A stretch of 64,000 nucleotides of DNA from positions 112,320-176,319 of the forward strand of contig QCLO01000001.1 in assembly GCA_003214465.1 (NCBI GenBank), in the 5' to 3' direction. The notes beneath the pieces were generated by a model. It saw only the letters and a program-made list of their open reading frames with translations. It did not search any database and had not been told where the DNA came from. This stretch comes from Acidimicrobiales bacterium AG-414-N20 (lineage in GTDB: Bacteria; Actinomycetota; Acidimicrobiia; Acidimicrobiales; MedAcidi-G1). Every line of letters starts with the position of its first letter. Position 1 is the first letter of the stretch. A program made the translations under genes and the position numbers. Of the stretch, positions 8,167 to 16,701 are shown in pieces.

Positions 8167-8538
8167 ATGGAATCTCAAAAAGGTAAATCATTCAATATAG
8201 ACGAGGAAGAAATCTCGCGTATCAGTTTTAATTCTGAGGGTTTAGTTCCTGCAATCGTTCAAGAGGAAAGTTCGGGAAAAGTTTTAATGATGGCTTGGAT
8301 GAATGAGGAATCCCTCAGAGAGACTCTTTCTACCGGTAGAACATGGTTTTGGAGTAGGAGTCGTCAGGAGTATTGGTGTAAAGGTGAAACGTCCGGTGAC
8401 AGGCAATTTGTTCAGAACGCCTTTTACGACTGTGATTGCGACACGTTACTTTTTTCAGTAATTCAGGAAGGTAAGGGTGCTTGCCATACAGGCGAGTTCA
8501 CCTGCTTTTTCACCCCCTTTGGTTCTAGTGCAAACTAA
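8167..8538 (+). CDS. hisI: Phosphoribosyl-AMP cyclohydrolase
   Basis: Zinc enzyme that opens the purine ring of phosphoribosyl-AMP, the third step of histidine synthesis. The diagnostic blocks are VLMMAWMNEESL, WSRSRQEYWCKGETSG and YDCDCDTLLF (Mg/Zn ligands), followed by GACHTGEFTCF. At 123 residues it is the single-domain form, not fused to HisE. The gene lies 43 bases after the GroES-like gene and its last codons overlap the start chosen for trpE, which ties the his genes to the trp genes. Confidence 0.97.
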   Translation: MESQKGKSFNIDEEEISRISFNSEGLVPAIVQEESSGKVLMMAWMNEESLRETLSTGRTWFWSRSRQEYWCKGETSGDRQFVQNAFYDCDCDTLLFSVIQEGKGACHTGEFTCFFTPFGSSAN

Positions 8539-10054
8539 TTTAGCGATTTCACCAACTTTCACTGAGTTTCAGCGAATGGCTGGAAAATATAACGTAATTC
8601 CCGTTTGGACCGAGATTCTTGCTGACCTTACAACTCCCGTAGCACTTTTTAATCGTTGCATTGGAGATAATGATGGCTTTTTGCTCGAAAGTGTTGAGCG
8701 AGGGGAGCATTGGGGCCGATGGTCTTTTATAGGAGGTAAGCCCTTAGCAACAATTACTAAAGAAAGTGACGAGATTCATTTAGAAGGTTCGTTGCCAGTT
8801 GTGCTGGATTCGAAAATGAGTTTGTTAGAAATTTTAAGCGATTTATTGGACGTATTTGAAACTCCACCTATTGATGATTTCCCTCCATTGCATGGTGGAC
8901 TAGTTGGATATTTGGGTTACGACATAGTCAGGGAAGTAGAAAATCTGCCTCATGTGCCTACTGATGACAAGCACTTGCCAGATGCGAAACTTTCGGTAAT
9001 AGGCGATCTGATTGCGATCGACCATTGGAAGCAGAGAGCTTTTTTAATTTCTAATATTTTAATTACCGATGAAGGAAGTGAAATTTCTCTGGAAGAAAAG
9101 TACCAAAATGCGATCAGTCGCTTAGAGGATTTGGCGGATAAAGGAGCTGTAGGTTCAGAGGAACCTTTGATGTTCCCTCCTCCTTTCGATGAAGATCTAC
9201 CGGAAGCTATTTCAACTTTTCAAACAGACCAATTTTGTTTAGCTGTAGAAGCCGCAAAGGAACACATAATCGATGGAGATATTTTTCAAGTAGTTTTGTC
9301 GCAAAGGTTTGACGTGCAGCTCGATGCGGACCCTTTTGATGTATATAGAGTTTTACGTCAGATAAATCCTAGTCCCTACATGTATTTCTTTCGTTATGAG
9401 GACTTCACAATTGTCGGAGCTTCTCCCGAACCAATGGTGCGTTTAATTGAAGGAAAGGTTATTTCACGACCCATAGCAGGTACTAGAAAAAGGGGGAAAA
9501 CTGAACAGGAAGACCGTCTTCTTGCCTCTGAGTTAAAAGAAGATCCGAAGGAATTAGCAGAGCATGTAATGCTTCTTGACTTAGCTAGAAATGATGTGGG
9601 TCGAGTAGTTGAATTTGGAAGTGAGAGAGTTGACGAGACTATGACACTAGAAAAATATAGTCATGTTATGCATCTGACAAGTCAGGTGTCTGGCGATCTC
9701 CGGAATGACATAAGTCCAATTGATGTTTTAAGAGCGACTCTGCCCGCTGGAACCGTATCGGGTGCTCCTAAAGTTAGAGCGATGCAAATAATTGATTCTC
9801 TCGAACCTACAAAACGCGGTCCCTACGCAGGAGTTGTCGGTTATTTTGATTTTTCGGGAAATATCGATACAGCGATAACAATAAGAACAATGATCGTAAA
9901 AGATGGAGTCGCTTCGGTTCAGGCCGGAGCTGGAATAGTTGCGGACAGCGATCCTCACGCTGAAGACCGAGAATGCCGAAACAAAGCCCGCGCACTACTG
10001 GGGGCAATACCCGCAGCTCGAAGAATGTCAAGCCAGCGTCATAGTCAAAAGTAA
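8528..10054 (+). CDS. trpE: Anthranilate synthase component I
   Basis: Makes anthranilate from chorismate, with ammonia from TrpG. Family blocks: LLESVERGEHWGRWSFIG (the LLES feedback site that binds tryptophan), NPSPYMYFF, GASPEPMVRL, RPIAGTRKRG, HVMLLDLARNDVGRV, GTVSGAPKVRAMQII and QAGAGIVADSDP. The frame is open back to 8477, but GTG at 8528 gives the normal N-terminus TFTEFQRMAGKYNVIPV and overlaps hisI by 11 bases. No good ribosome-binding site is seen, so translation may be coupled to hisI. No trpG lies in the window. Confidence 0.95.
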   Translation: MQTNLAISPTFTEFQRMAGKYNVIPVWTEILADLTTPVALFNRCIGDNDGFLLESVERGEHWGRWSFIGGKPLATITKESDEIHLEGSLPVVLDSKMSLLEILSDLLDVFETPPIDDFPPLHGGLVGYLGYDIVREVENLPHVPTDDKHLPDAKLSVIGDLIAIDHWKQRAFLISNILITDEGSEISLEEKYQNAISRLEDLADKGAVGSEEPLMFPPPFDEDLPEAISTFQTDQFCLAVEAAKEHIIDGDIFQVVLSQRFDVQLDADPFDVYRVLRQINPSPYMYFFRYEDFTIVGASPEPMVRLIEGKVISRPIAGTRKRGKTEQEDRLLASELKEDPKELAEHVMLLDLARNDVGRVVEFGSERVDETMTLEKYSHVMHLTSQVSGDLRNDISPIDVLRATLPAGTVSGAPKVRAMQIIDSLEPTKRGPYAGVVGYFDFSGNIDTAITIRTMIVKDGVASVQAGAGIVADSDPHAEDRECRNKARALLGAIPAARRMSSQRHSQK

Positions 10055-10084
10055 GCTCGCTTTGTATAAAGGTGATTTGATCCA

Positions 10085-10897
10085 ATGACTTACTTGCAGA
10101 AAATTTTAGACTCCCATCGTCTAAAAGCTAAAAATGATAATCGAAGCTTTGAAATGTTGTACGAAAAGGCGAGTGAAAGCGTTTCGACTAGGGGATTCAA
10201 GAATGCGTTAACAATGCATTCCAGAGAAGGGATAGCTGTAATTGCAGAGATTAAGAGAAGGTCTCCATCAAAAGGTAATTTATTCGCGGATCTTGACCCA
10301 GGAGTATTAGCTGCAGAATATGAAAGTGGTGGAGCGGCTGCAATTTCTGTCTTAACAGACAAAGAAAATTTCGGCGGTTCGGATGAAGATTTAATAGAAG
10401 CATCAAAAGTGATAAAAATACCCGTTTTGAGAAAAGATTTTACAGTTGATCAGCGTGATATTTGTGATGCCCGAATAATGGGAGCAGATGCTGTTTTGTT
10501 GATAGTTTCTGCTCTTGATCGGGCCGAACTTAAAGATTTTTTGGAACTATCAATAGAACTAGATTTGGATCCATTAGTTGAAGTGCATGACGAAAAAGAA
10601 CTAGACGAGGCTCTATCAGTTGGAGCGAAATTGATCGGAGTGAACCAAAGAGATTTGAAAACATTTGATGTTGATCCATTAAAAGCTGCTGATTTAATCT
10701 CAAAAATTCCGGAAGATGTTACAGCTGTAGCGGAGTCCGGTATCGATGGAGGTAATAGTGCGCGTAATCTTATGAGAGTTGGATATTCAGCATTATTAGT
10801 GGGGGAGCTATTGGTCAAGTCGAATGACCGCATGAAAACGCTCTCTGAACTCACTAATAAATTTGATGGAAAAATGACGAATGATACGGGGGAGTGA
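10085..10897 (+). CDS. trpC: Indole-3-glycerol phosphate synthase
   Basis: Barrel enzyme that closes the indole ring from CdRP with loss of CO2. Visible are the substrate loop VIAEIKRRSPSKG (catalytic Glu and Lys), SVLTDKENFGGS, VLRKDFTVD, LVEVHDEKEL, GVNQRDLKTFDVD and AESGI. At 270 residues it is a stand-alone TrpC, not fused to TrpF as in enterobacteria. It lies 30 bases after trpE, with trpD absent from the usual place between them. Its stop overlaps the GTG of trpF. Confidence 0.97.
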   Translation: MTYLQKILDSHRLKAKNDNRSFEMLYEKASESVSTRGFKNALTMHSREGIAVIAEIKRRSPSKGNLFADLDPGVLAAEYESGGAAAISVLTDKENFGGSDEDLIEASKVIKIPVLRKDFTVDQRDICDARIMGADAVLLIVSALDRAELKDFLELSIELDLDPLVEVHDEKELDEALSVGAKLIGVNQRDLKTFDVDPLKAADLISKIPEDVTAVAESGIDGGNSARNLMRVGYSALLVGELLVKSNDRMKTLSELTNKFDGKMTNDTGE

Positions 10898-11511
10898 AAA
10901 TTTTTGTAAAAATTTGTGGCATAACCAACAAAGAAGATGCATTTTTAGCTGTTGATCTGGGCTGTGATGCTCTTGGGTTTAATTTTATTCCCACCTCAAA
11001 AAGAAGAATAGAAATCGAGTTTGTAAAAAATGTTGTAAAAGAACTGCCAAATGAAATTATGAGTGTTGGAATCTTTAGCGATTTCCCTCCCCAGGAAGTA
11101 TTGAGAATAGTTGAAGCAACAGGCATTAATGCTGCACAAATGCACGGAAACGAAACTTATCAAGACTGTCAGTTCCTCGGAAAGAACGTTCCTTTCACTA
11201 TCAAAGCTCTTGTCGCTGGTTCGCCAGATCTAATAAATTTTGAAGATTTTGGCGTAGATTTTTTACTTCTTGATTCGGAGACTCCTGGCGAAGGAAAGAA
11301 ATTTGATTGGGATACATCAACGGATTTTCTGAACAACGAAAAATTATTTTTGGCCGGTGGATTGAATGTAGAAAATCTGCTTGCTGGGATTGAAAAGTTT
11401 TCTCCATATGGTGTTGATGTTGCCAGTGGAGTTGAATCTGAACCTAGACGGAAAGACCCTGAACTGCTAAAAAATTTTATTGAAACCGCAAAATCAACTA
11501 AAGCAAAATAG
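10894..11511 (+). CDS. trpF: Phosphoribosylanthranilate isomerase
   Basis: Isomerises phosphoribosylanthranilate to CdRP. The N-terminal VKICGITNKEDA holds the catalytic Cys; LGFNFIPTSKR, AAQMHGNE, the Asp in LLLDSETPGEGKKFDW and VDVASGVES complete the barrel signature. It starts at GTG 10894, overlapping the trpC stop as GTGA. At 205 residues it is full length. Its presence is notable because many actinobacteria have lost trpF and rely on a dual-function HisA homologue. Confidence 0.97.
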   Translation: MKIFVKICGITNKEDAFLAVDLGCDALGFNFIPTSKRRIEIEFVKNVVKELPNEIMSVGIFSDFPPQEVLRIVEATGINAAQMHGNETYQDCQFLGKNVPFTIKALVAGSPDLINFEDFGVDFLLLDSETPGEGKKFDWDTSTDFLNNEKLFLAGGLNVENLLAGIEKFSPYGVDVASGVESEPRRKDPELLKNFIETAKSTKAK

Positions 11512-11535
11512 ATTAATATTTCTAGACTGGACTTT

Positions 11536-12693
11536 ATGAGCTTAAAAAATCCCAATGAAAAAGGAAGGTTTGGACCTTTTGGAGGACGATATATCCCAGA
11601 AACCTTAGTCCCAGCGTGCAACGAGCTTGAGAAATCTTTTATTGATGCATGGAGTGATGATTCATTTCGGAAAGAATTAGATTCCCTTCTTGCTGACTAT
11701 GCTGGTCGACCTTCACCTATTACAGAGTGCTTTAATCTTTCAGCTGAGCTTAATTGTAGATTGTTGTTAAAACGGGAAGATCTCAATCATACGGGCTCTC
11801 ACAAAATAAATAATGTTTTAGGGCAAGCTTTACTTGCTAAAAGGATGGGAAAAAAACGTTTAGTGGCGGAGACAGGCGCTGGTCAACACGGAGTAGCGAC
11901 AGCAACGGCCGCTGCTCTTCTAAACATGGAATGCTGTGTGTACATGGGCGAGGTAGATGTACAAAGGCAAGAGTTGAACGTATTTCGAATGAAATTATTA
12001 GGGGCAGAAGTAAAGAGCGTCGAATCCGGAAGTAAAACTTTAAAAGATGCAGTGAACGATGCAATGCGCGATTGGGTTGCGACTGTTGAAGAGTCCTACT
12101 ACTGCTTAGGGTCAGTGATGGGTCCACATCCTTATCCGTGGATGGTCAGAACATTTCATGAAGTTATCGGAACAGAAGCAAGGAAGCAGTCAGAAGAAAT
12201 TCTTGGAACTGTCCCTGATGTTGTTTGCGCGTGTATTGGCGGAGGATCCAACGCTATAGGTATTTTCTCAGGCTTTGTTGATAGCGATGCAGAACTGATC
12301 GGAGTTGAACCAGCCGGTGGAGCTGCAATCGGAAGAGGTGTTCCAGGCGTAGTGCATGGGATGGAGTCGTTTTTAATGCAAGATGAATTTGGTCAAGTTT
12401 TAGAAGCAGAATCAATAAGTGCCGGATTGGATTATCCGGGCGTTGGCCCTGAACATAGTTACCTTTCATCAACTGGAAGAGCACGTTATGAATCTGTTAC
12501 AGATGCTGAAGTAATAGAAGCTTTTCAGTTATTGAGTCGAACAGAAGGCCTAATTCCGGCATTGGAACCAGCACATGCACTTGCATGGATTTCACGTGAA
12601 CGTGAATACTTGGCTGGTAAAAGTGTTTTGTTGAATCTTTCCGGCCGGGGAGATAAGGATGTTGGGCAAATGATGGAAATTTTGAATGTCTGA
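11536..12693 (+). CDS. trpB: Tryptophan synthase beta chain
   Basis: PLP enzyme that joins indole and serine to make tryptophan. The PLP lysine is in [27 protein letters not shown], the phosphate-binding GGGSNAIG and the C-terminal SGRGDKDV are all present. It is the main TrpB1 type by sequence ([16 protein letters not shown] at the N-terminus), 385 residues, expected to pair with TrpA encoded just downstream. It follows trpF by 24 bases and its end overlaps trpA by 8 bases. Confidence 0.98.
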   Translation: MSLKNPNEKGRFGPFGGRYIPETLVPACNELEKSFIDAWSDDSFRKELDSLLADYAGRPSPITECFNLSAELNCRLLLKREDLNHTGSHKINNVLGQALLAKRMGKKRLVAETGAGQHGVATATAAALLNMECCVYMGEVDVQRQELNVFRMKLLGAEVKSVESGSKTLKDAVNDAMRDWVATVEESYYCLGSVMGPHPYPWMVRTFHEVIGTEARKQSEEILGTVPDVVCACIGGGSNAIGIFSGFVDSDAELIGVEPAGGAAIGRGVPGVVHGMESFLMQDEFGQVLEAESISAGLDYPGVGPEHSYLSSTGRARYESVTDAEVIEAFQLLSRTEGLIPALEPAHALAWISREREYLAGKSVLLNLSGRGDKDVGQMMEILNV

Positions 12694-13474
12694 GAATGCC
12701 CAGATTGAATCGGTTCTTCGAAAAAAAATGGATAACGGTAATAAAGCACTGGTCGTTTATATAACAGGTGGGTTAGGAGATGATTGGATTCAAACAATGC
12801 ATTCTGTTATTGACGCTGGTGCAGACGTGGTAGAAATCGGGATTCCTTTTTCCGATCCTGTTATGGATGGTCCCATCATCCAAATGGCTAATGAGTCTTC
12901 AATGAAATCTGGCAGTACACCTGTAAGCATTCTTAGTGACTTAAGAGGAGAAAATCCTGCAGCTCCGTTAGCCGCAATGACTTATTACAATCTTGCTTAC
13001 AGGATGGGGCATGAAAGATTCGCTTCCGGTCTTTCTTCCGCTGGAATATCCGGTTGTATACTTCCGGATTTACCTCTGGAAGAGTTAGACGCTTGGTCGG
13101 ATTCGGCACTTAAGTCAAAGATTGAAACAATTTTGTTAGCCGCCCCTACAACACCTGATGCGAGACTTGCCGAAATATGCGAACGAAGTTATGGATTCGT
13201 GTATGCGGTAGGACTGCTTGGAGTGACCGGAGTTCGTTCTGAACTCGCTGACAGTGCAATTAAGATTGCATCTCGCTTAAAAAAAGTAACTTCGAAACCC
13301 GTTTTAGTTGGAGTAGGGATTGGTAATCCTGAACAAGCCGTCAAAGCTTCAGAAGTTAGTGATGGTGTCATTGTAGGATCAGCTGTTGTCCAAGAAATGC
13401 TCGATGGTTCTTCCCCAGAAAAGGTGGGAGAATTAGTTTCAACCTTTAGAAATGCATTGGATAAGAACTGCTAA
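12686..13474 (+). CDS. trpA: Tryptophan synthase alpha chain
   Basis: Cleaves indole glycerol phosphate and passes indole to TrpB. The catalytic Glu and Asp lie in [18 protein letters not shown] and LPDLPLEE; the phosphate loop is [12 protein letters not shown] and the barrel closes with [10 protein letters not shown]. Full length at 262 residues. The ATG lies inside the last codons of trpB, giving the usual tight coupling of the two subunits. It ends the his-trp block; a weak AT-rich hairpin follows. Confidence 0.97.
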   Translation: MSENAQIESVLRKKMDNGNKALVVYITGGLGDDWIQTMHSVIDAGADVVEIGIPFSDPVMDGPIIQMANESSMKSGSTPVSILSDLRGENPAAPLAAMTYYNLAYRMGHERFASGLSSAGISGCILPDLPLEELDAWSDSALKSKIETILLAAPTTPDARLAEICERSYGFVYAVGLLGVTGVRSELADSAIKIASRLKKVTSKPVLVGVGIGNPEQAVKASEVSDGVIVGSAVVQEMLDGSSPEKVGELVSTFRNALDKNC

Positions 13475-13510
13475 AAATCAAGACTTTTCTAATTTGATCG
13501 AAAAAACACT

Positions 13511-13539
13511 AAAAAAAGCATAAATTAAGGCTTTTTTTT
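13511..13539 (+). terminator. Weak terminator after trpA
   Basis: Inverted repeat of seven A plus GC against GC plus seven T, with a 10-base loop, running into an eight-base T run. Only two G-C pairs hold the stem, so it is weak, but it lies at the right place to end the his-trp transcript. Confidence 0.45.
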
Positions 13540-13603
13540 AAAAAAACCCCTTTAAAACAGGCTTAAATGCTTGACTTTACCTCCGAAAACGTGTCGCGTG
13601 GCG

Positions 13604-13624
13604 GTGTACCCAATTTGGGTACAC
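13604..13624. promoter_or_regulatory. 21-base palindrome upstream of the HU gene
   Basis: Perfect 10-bp arms around one central base: GTGTACCCAA, T, TTGGGTACAC. It ends 21 bases before the HU start, just ahead of the ribosome-binding site, and has no T run after it. It fits an operator for a dimeric regulator, or an mRNA hairpin in the 5' leader. Confidence 0.6.
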
Positions 13625-13645
13625 AAATAACAAGGGAGACGGTGG

Positions 13646-13945
13646 ATGAACAAGAGTGATTTGATCGCAGCAATGGCTGAAAAAGCCGGAGTTTCGAACA
13701 AAGATGCTGGGGCTTGCCTGGATGCTATGTTTGATGTAGTGGCAGATGCAGTTGCTGCTGGCAATGAGAAGGTCACAGTACCTGGCTGGATTTCATTTGA
13801 GCAGACAATTCGTAAGGCTAGACAAGGTAGAAATCCTCAAACCGGAGAAGCTATTAGTATTCCGGCTACAAAGGCAGTTAAGGTTTCTGCAGGGTCTAAG
13901 CTAAAGGCAGCCGCTAAGAGTGGTGGGCCTCCAATGGGAATGTAG
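13646..13945 (+). CDS. hup: HU family DNA-binding protein
   Basis: Histone-like protein that bends and compacts DNA as a dimer. It has the HU core from MNKSDLIAAMAEKAG through VTVPGWISFEQTIRKARQG and the DNA-binding arm RNPQTGEAISIPATKAV, which contains the conserved Arg-Asn-Pro turn. At 99 residues it lacks the long lysine-rich tail of mycobacterial HupB and ends in GGPPMGM. GGGAG before the ATG is a good ribosome-binding site. A palindrome upstream and a hairpin downstream flank it, so it is probably transcribed alone. Confidence 0.96.
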   Translation: MNKSDLIAAMAEKAGVSNKDAGACLDAMFDVVADAVAAGNEKVTVPGWISFEQTIRKARQGRNPQTGEAISIPATKAVKVSAGSKLKAAAKSGGPPMGM

Positions 13946-13977
13946 ATGTAAATTTTACATTTTTAAATTATTTCAAG

Positions 13978-14006
13978 GGTCTGCTGGTTTTACCGGCAGA
14001 CCTTTT
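13978..14006 (+). terminator. Terminator after HU gene
   Basis: Ten-base-pair stem GGTCTGCTGG / CCGGCAGACC with one G-U pair and a 5-base loop, followed by TTTT. A smaller palindrome (ATGTAAA, T, TTTACAT at 13946-13960) lies just before it. The stem ends 7 bases ahead of the fabZ ribosome-binding site. Confidence 0.8.
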
Positions 14007-14022
14007 GAATTTGGAGGTTGTT

Positions 14023-14451
14023 ATGAATTTGCCAAAACCTGAAGAGATAATTCCACATAGAGACCCTTTTTTGTTCTTGACTGAAGTAACAAAATTGGAA
14101 GTCCCTAAATTTGCCCAAGGATATTGGCAATTAACGGAATCAGAAGATTTTTTTTCTGGTCACTTCCCGGACTTTCCAACGTTGCCAGGTGTTTTAATGT
14201 GTGAATCGATAGCTCAATTGGGAGCGTACACGTTGCTTTCTGATTCAAATTTTGAAGGTCTATTACCTTTGTTTGGAGGTGTCGATAATGTCAGGTTCAG
14301 ACGTCGCGTGTCTCCCGGTGAGCGATTAGACCTTTCAGTGGAACTTTCGAGGATCTCAGCGCGTGGCGGTAAAGGCAACGGTAAAGCTTACGTGAATGGG
14401 GAACTGGCTTGTAATTGTGATTTGATGTTTGTTTTCACTCAGCTTGATTGA
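14023..14451 (+). CDS. fabZ: 3-hydroxyacyl-ACP dehydratase FabZ
   Basis: Hot-dog fold dehydratase of fatty-acid elongation. PHRDPFLFLTEV, the catalytic His47 in SGHFPDFPTLPGV and Glu61 in CESIAQLG are present, as is VRFRRRVSPGERLDL. The frame opens at TTG 14005, but ATG 14023 is chosen because GGAGG at 14013-14017 sits 5 bases before it. At 142 residues it has normal length. It converges with the fabF-acpP-fabG-fabD genes, with one base between the two stop codons. Confidence 0.95.
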   Translation: MNLPKPEEIIPHRDPFLFLTEVTKLEVPKFAQGYWQLTESEDFFSGHFPDFPTLPGVLMCESIAQLGAYTLLSDSNFEGLLPLFGGVDNVRFRRRVSPGERLDLSVELSRISARGGKGNGKAYVNGELACNCDLMFVFTQLD

Positions 14452-14452
14452 C

Positions 14453-15625
14453 TTAAGCGGGCCCAATAACCAGACAGCCGTTATGTCCACCAAACCCGAA
14501 AGAATTTGAAATAGCAGGGGATGGGGTCCAAGGAATAGGCTGACCATGTACAAGATTTATTTCTGGCATTTCCGGATCAGGATTAGTAAATCCAGCAGTT
14601 GGCGGTATGAGTGATTTCTGCATAGCAGCAATCACTGCCACAGCTTCAATAGCGCCTGCCGCGCCGAGCGTATGGCCAGTAATTCCTTTAGTGGAGGAAA
14701 CTAATGGTCCATTATCACCGAAAACTGAATTTATTGCTTGAGCCTCACCCATATCATTCAACGGTGTTGAGGTGCCGTGGGCATTTATGTACGCAATCGA
14801 CTTGGGTTCCAAACCAGAATCATATAGAGCTAGCTCTATACACTTTTTAGCGCCCGAACCTCCTGGGGCTGGAGCTGTAATGTGGTGTGCATCAGCATTG
14901 CTAGCGCCGCCTAGTATTTCAGCGTAGATTTTTGCTCCTCTTGCTTCAGCCACTTGCTTTTCCTCGAGAATAAGTATGCCTGCACCTTCACCCATAACGA
15001 ATCCATCGCGATCTCGGTCAAAAGGTCTAGATATCCCTTCTGAAGAAAATGCGGTCATATTCGTAAAACCTGCAATCGAACTGGCGGTAAAGGCCGCCTC
15101 TGTTCCACCAGCAATTACAACATCACATCTATCGGAAGTAATTAGACGAGATGCATTAATTATCGCGTGTGTTCCTGCAGCGCATGCTGTGCAAGTATTT
15201 TCAGCGGGGCCTTGAAACCCGTATTTCATAGAAACTGCTGCTGTGGCAGCATTAGGCATCATCATAGGAACAAGAAAGGGAGAAACGCGTCGTGACCCTT
15301 TCTCTAGCAGAATACCGATTTGTTCTTCGAGAGTTTCTATACCACCTATACCAGTCCCTATGAAAACGCCTGAACGATCTGACTTAGCGGTAAGTTCACC
15401 AGTCTGCTCCATAGCCATATGTGCAGCTGCTATAGCAAATTGAGTGCAACGATCAGATCGGCGAGCCTCTTTTGCATTCTCGAAATAGATAGTTGGATCG
15501 AAATTTTCAACACGCCTATCGCCTGAAGGCGGGTTACTGCAAAGACCCTCCCAGAAGGATTCGATTCCTATGCCACAAGATGAGACGACGCCTAATCCCG
15601 TAACTACGACCTTTCGGTTAGTCAT
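14453..15625 (-). CDS. fabF: 3-oxoacyl-ACP synthase II (KAS II)
   Basis: Condensing enzyme that extends acyl-ACP with malonyl-ACP. Thiolase fold with catalytic Cys148 in NTCTACAAGTHAI and the two histidines in NAHGTSTPLND and GHTLGAAGA; the C-terminus has NSFGFGGHNG. The 390 residues are slightly fewer than the usual 410. The ATG overlaps the acpP stop by one base (TAATG), so the two are translationally coupled. The initiating enzyme FabH is not in this cluster. Confidence 0.97.
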   Translation of the reverse strand: MTNRKVVVTGLGVVSSCGIGIESFWEGLCSNPPSGDRRVENFDPTIYFENAKEARRSDRCTQFAIAAAHMAMEQTGELTAKSDRSGVFIGTGIGGIETLEEQIGILLEKGSRRVSPFLVPMMMPNAATAAVSMKYGFQGPAENTCTACAAGTHAIINASRLITSDRCDVVIAGGTEAAFTASSIAGFTNMTAFSSEGISRPFDRDRDGFVMGEGAGILILEEKQVAEARGAKIYAEILGGASNADAHHITAPAPGGSGAKKCIELALYDSGLEPKSIAYINAHGTSTPLNDMGEAQAINSVFGDNGPLVSSTKGITGHTLGAAGAIEAVAVIAAMQKSLIPPTAGFTNPDPEMPEINLVHGQPIPWTPSPAISNSFGFGGHNGCLVIGPA

Positions 15626-15861
15626 TACAGTTTGCTTGTAATTAACTCAAAAGCCGATTGGATCGTTTCGATGCCCTCTAATTCTTCTTCTTCTACAGTC
15701 ACACTAAACTCTTCTTCAAGCGCCATAACTAATTCGACTAAGTCAAGACTGTCGGCATCAAGGTCATCGGCAAAATTTGCCTCAGGTGTCACCTGTGCTT
15801 CTTCAACTGATAACACTTCAACAGCACATTTCTGAAATCTAGCGAAATTGTCGTCACTCAT
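15625..15861 (-). CDS. acpP: Acyl carrier protein
   Basis: Small acidic four-helix protein that carries the growing acyl chain on 4'-phosphopantetheine. The attachment Ser38 lies in [20 protein letters not shown], a standard ACP helix II motif. At 78 residues it is the normal size for type II fatty-acid synthesis. It sits between fabG and fabF in the same direction; a 75-base gap with a likely ribosome-binding site (AAGGAG) separates it from fabG. Confidence 0.97.
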   Translation of the reverse strand: MSDDNFARFQKCAVEVLSVEEAQVTPEANFADDLDADSLDLVELVMALEEEFSVTVEEEELEGIETIQSAFELITSKL

Positions 15862-15936
15862 CTGAACTCCTTATTTTCAACTGCCAACACAACAATAGAG
15901 GGTTACTTAACTTCTACCAAGCTTATTAAGCAAGGT

Positions 15937-16650
15937 TTATCCCATGTAAAGGCCGCCATCAACTGGGATGACGCTGCCTGTGATATATGAAGCATGTTCA
16001 GAGGATAAAAATGCGATAATTTCAGCAATTTCTTCCGGCTCTCCTAACCTGCCAAGTGGGATCGATTCGATGTATTGGGTTATTTGATCATCAGATAATT
16101 TTTCTAGCATGTCTGTTTTGATAGCTCCAGGCGCAACAACGTTCACCGTGATATTACGTGATGCATATTCCTTAGCTAGGGAACGACTGAGTCCTACTAA
16201 AGCTGATTTGGATGCAGCATAACTACTTTGACCGATTTGGCCCGTTCGACCCGACAGGGAAGAAATAAAAATTATTCGTCCCCATTTGTTTCTCATCATC
16301 CCTCTCAACGCATTCTTTGCTGTCCTGAATGAACCGGTTAAATTTGTGTCCAAAACTTCAGAAAAGTCAACATCGCTTGTTCTAGCTGTAAGTGCGTCAC
16401 GAGTTATGCCAGCATTTGCAATCAGAATTTCCACTGTGCCTAGAGTTTCTTCAACTTCTTTATAGATTCTGTCTATGTCCTCTTGCTTGGTGACATCGCA
16501 TAAAAAAGAGTGAATTCCTAGCTCTTCCATTCCAGTAGGTGGAGTCTCGCGATAGGTGATTGCAACTTTGTTGCCTTTTGAGGCAAATACTTTTGCAGTT
16601 GCAAGACCAATACCTCTATTCCCACCGGTTATAAGGACTACACGTTCCAT
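15937..16650 (-). CDS. fabG: 3-oxoacyl-ACP reductase
   Basis: Short-chain dehydrogenase that reduces 3-oxoacyl-ACP with NADPH. The cofactor motif TGGNRGIG, the NAG motif and the catalytic set Ser131, Tyr144, Lys148 (YAASK) are present, as is the closing GSVIPVDGGLYMG. At 237 residues it matches FabG. Its place between fabD and acpP supports the fatty-acid role over other SDR functions. Confidence 0.95.
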   Translation of the reverse strand: MERVVLITGGNRGIGLATAKVFASKGNKVAITYRETPPTGMEELGIHSFLCDVTKQEDIDRIYKEVEETLGTVEILIANAGITRDALTARTSDVDFSEVLDTNLTGSFRTAKNALRGMMRNKWGRIIFISSLSGRTGQIGQSSYAASKSALVGLSRSLAKEYASRNITVNVVAPGAIKTDMLEKLSDDQITQYIESIPLGRLGEPEEIAEIIAFLSSEHASYITGSVIPVDGGLYMG

Positions 16651-16701
16651 ATGTTCCCTTTGTTTTAGTTGAAGAAAGACTAGTTTATGAATGCCTATTG
16701 A

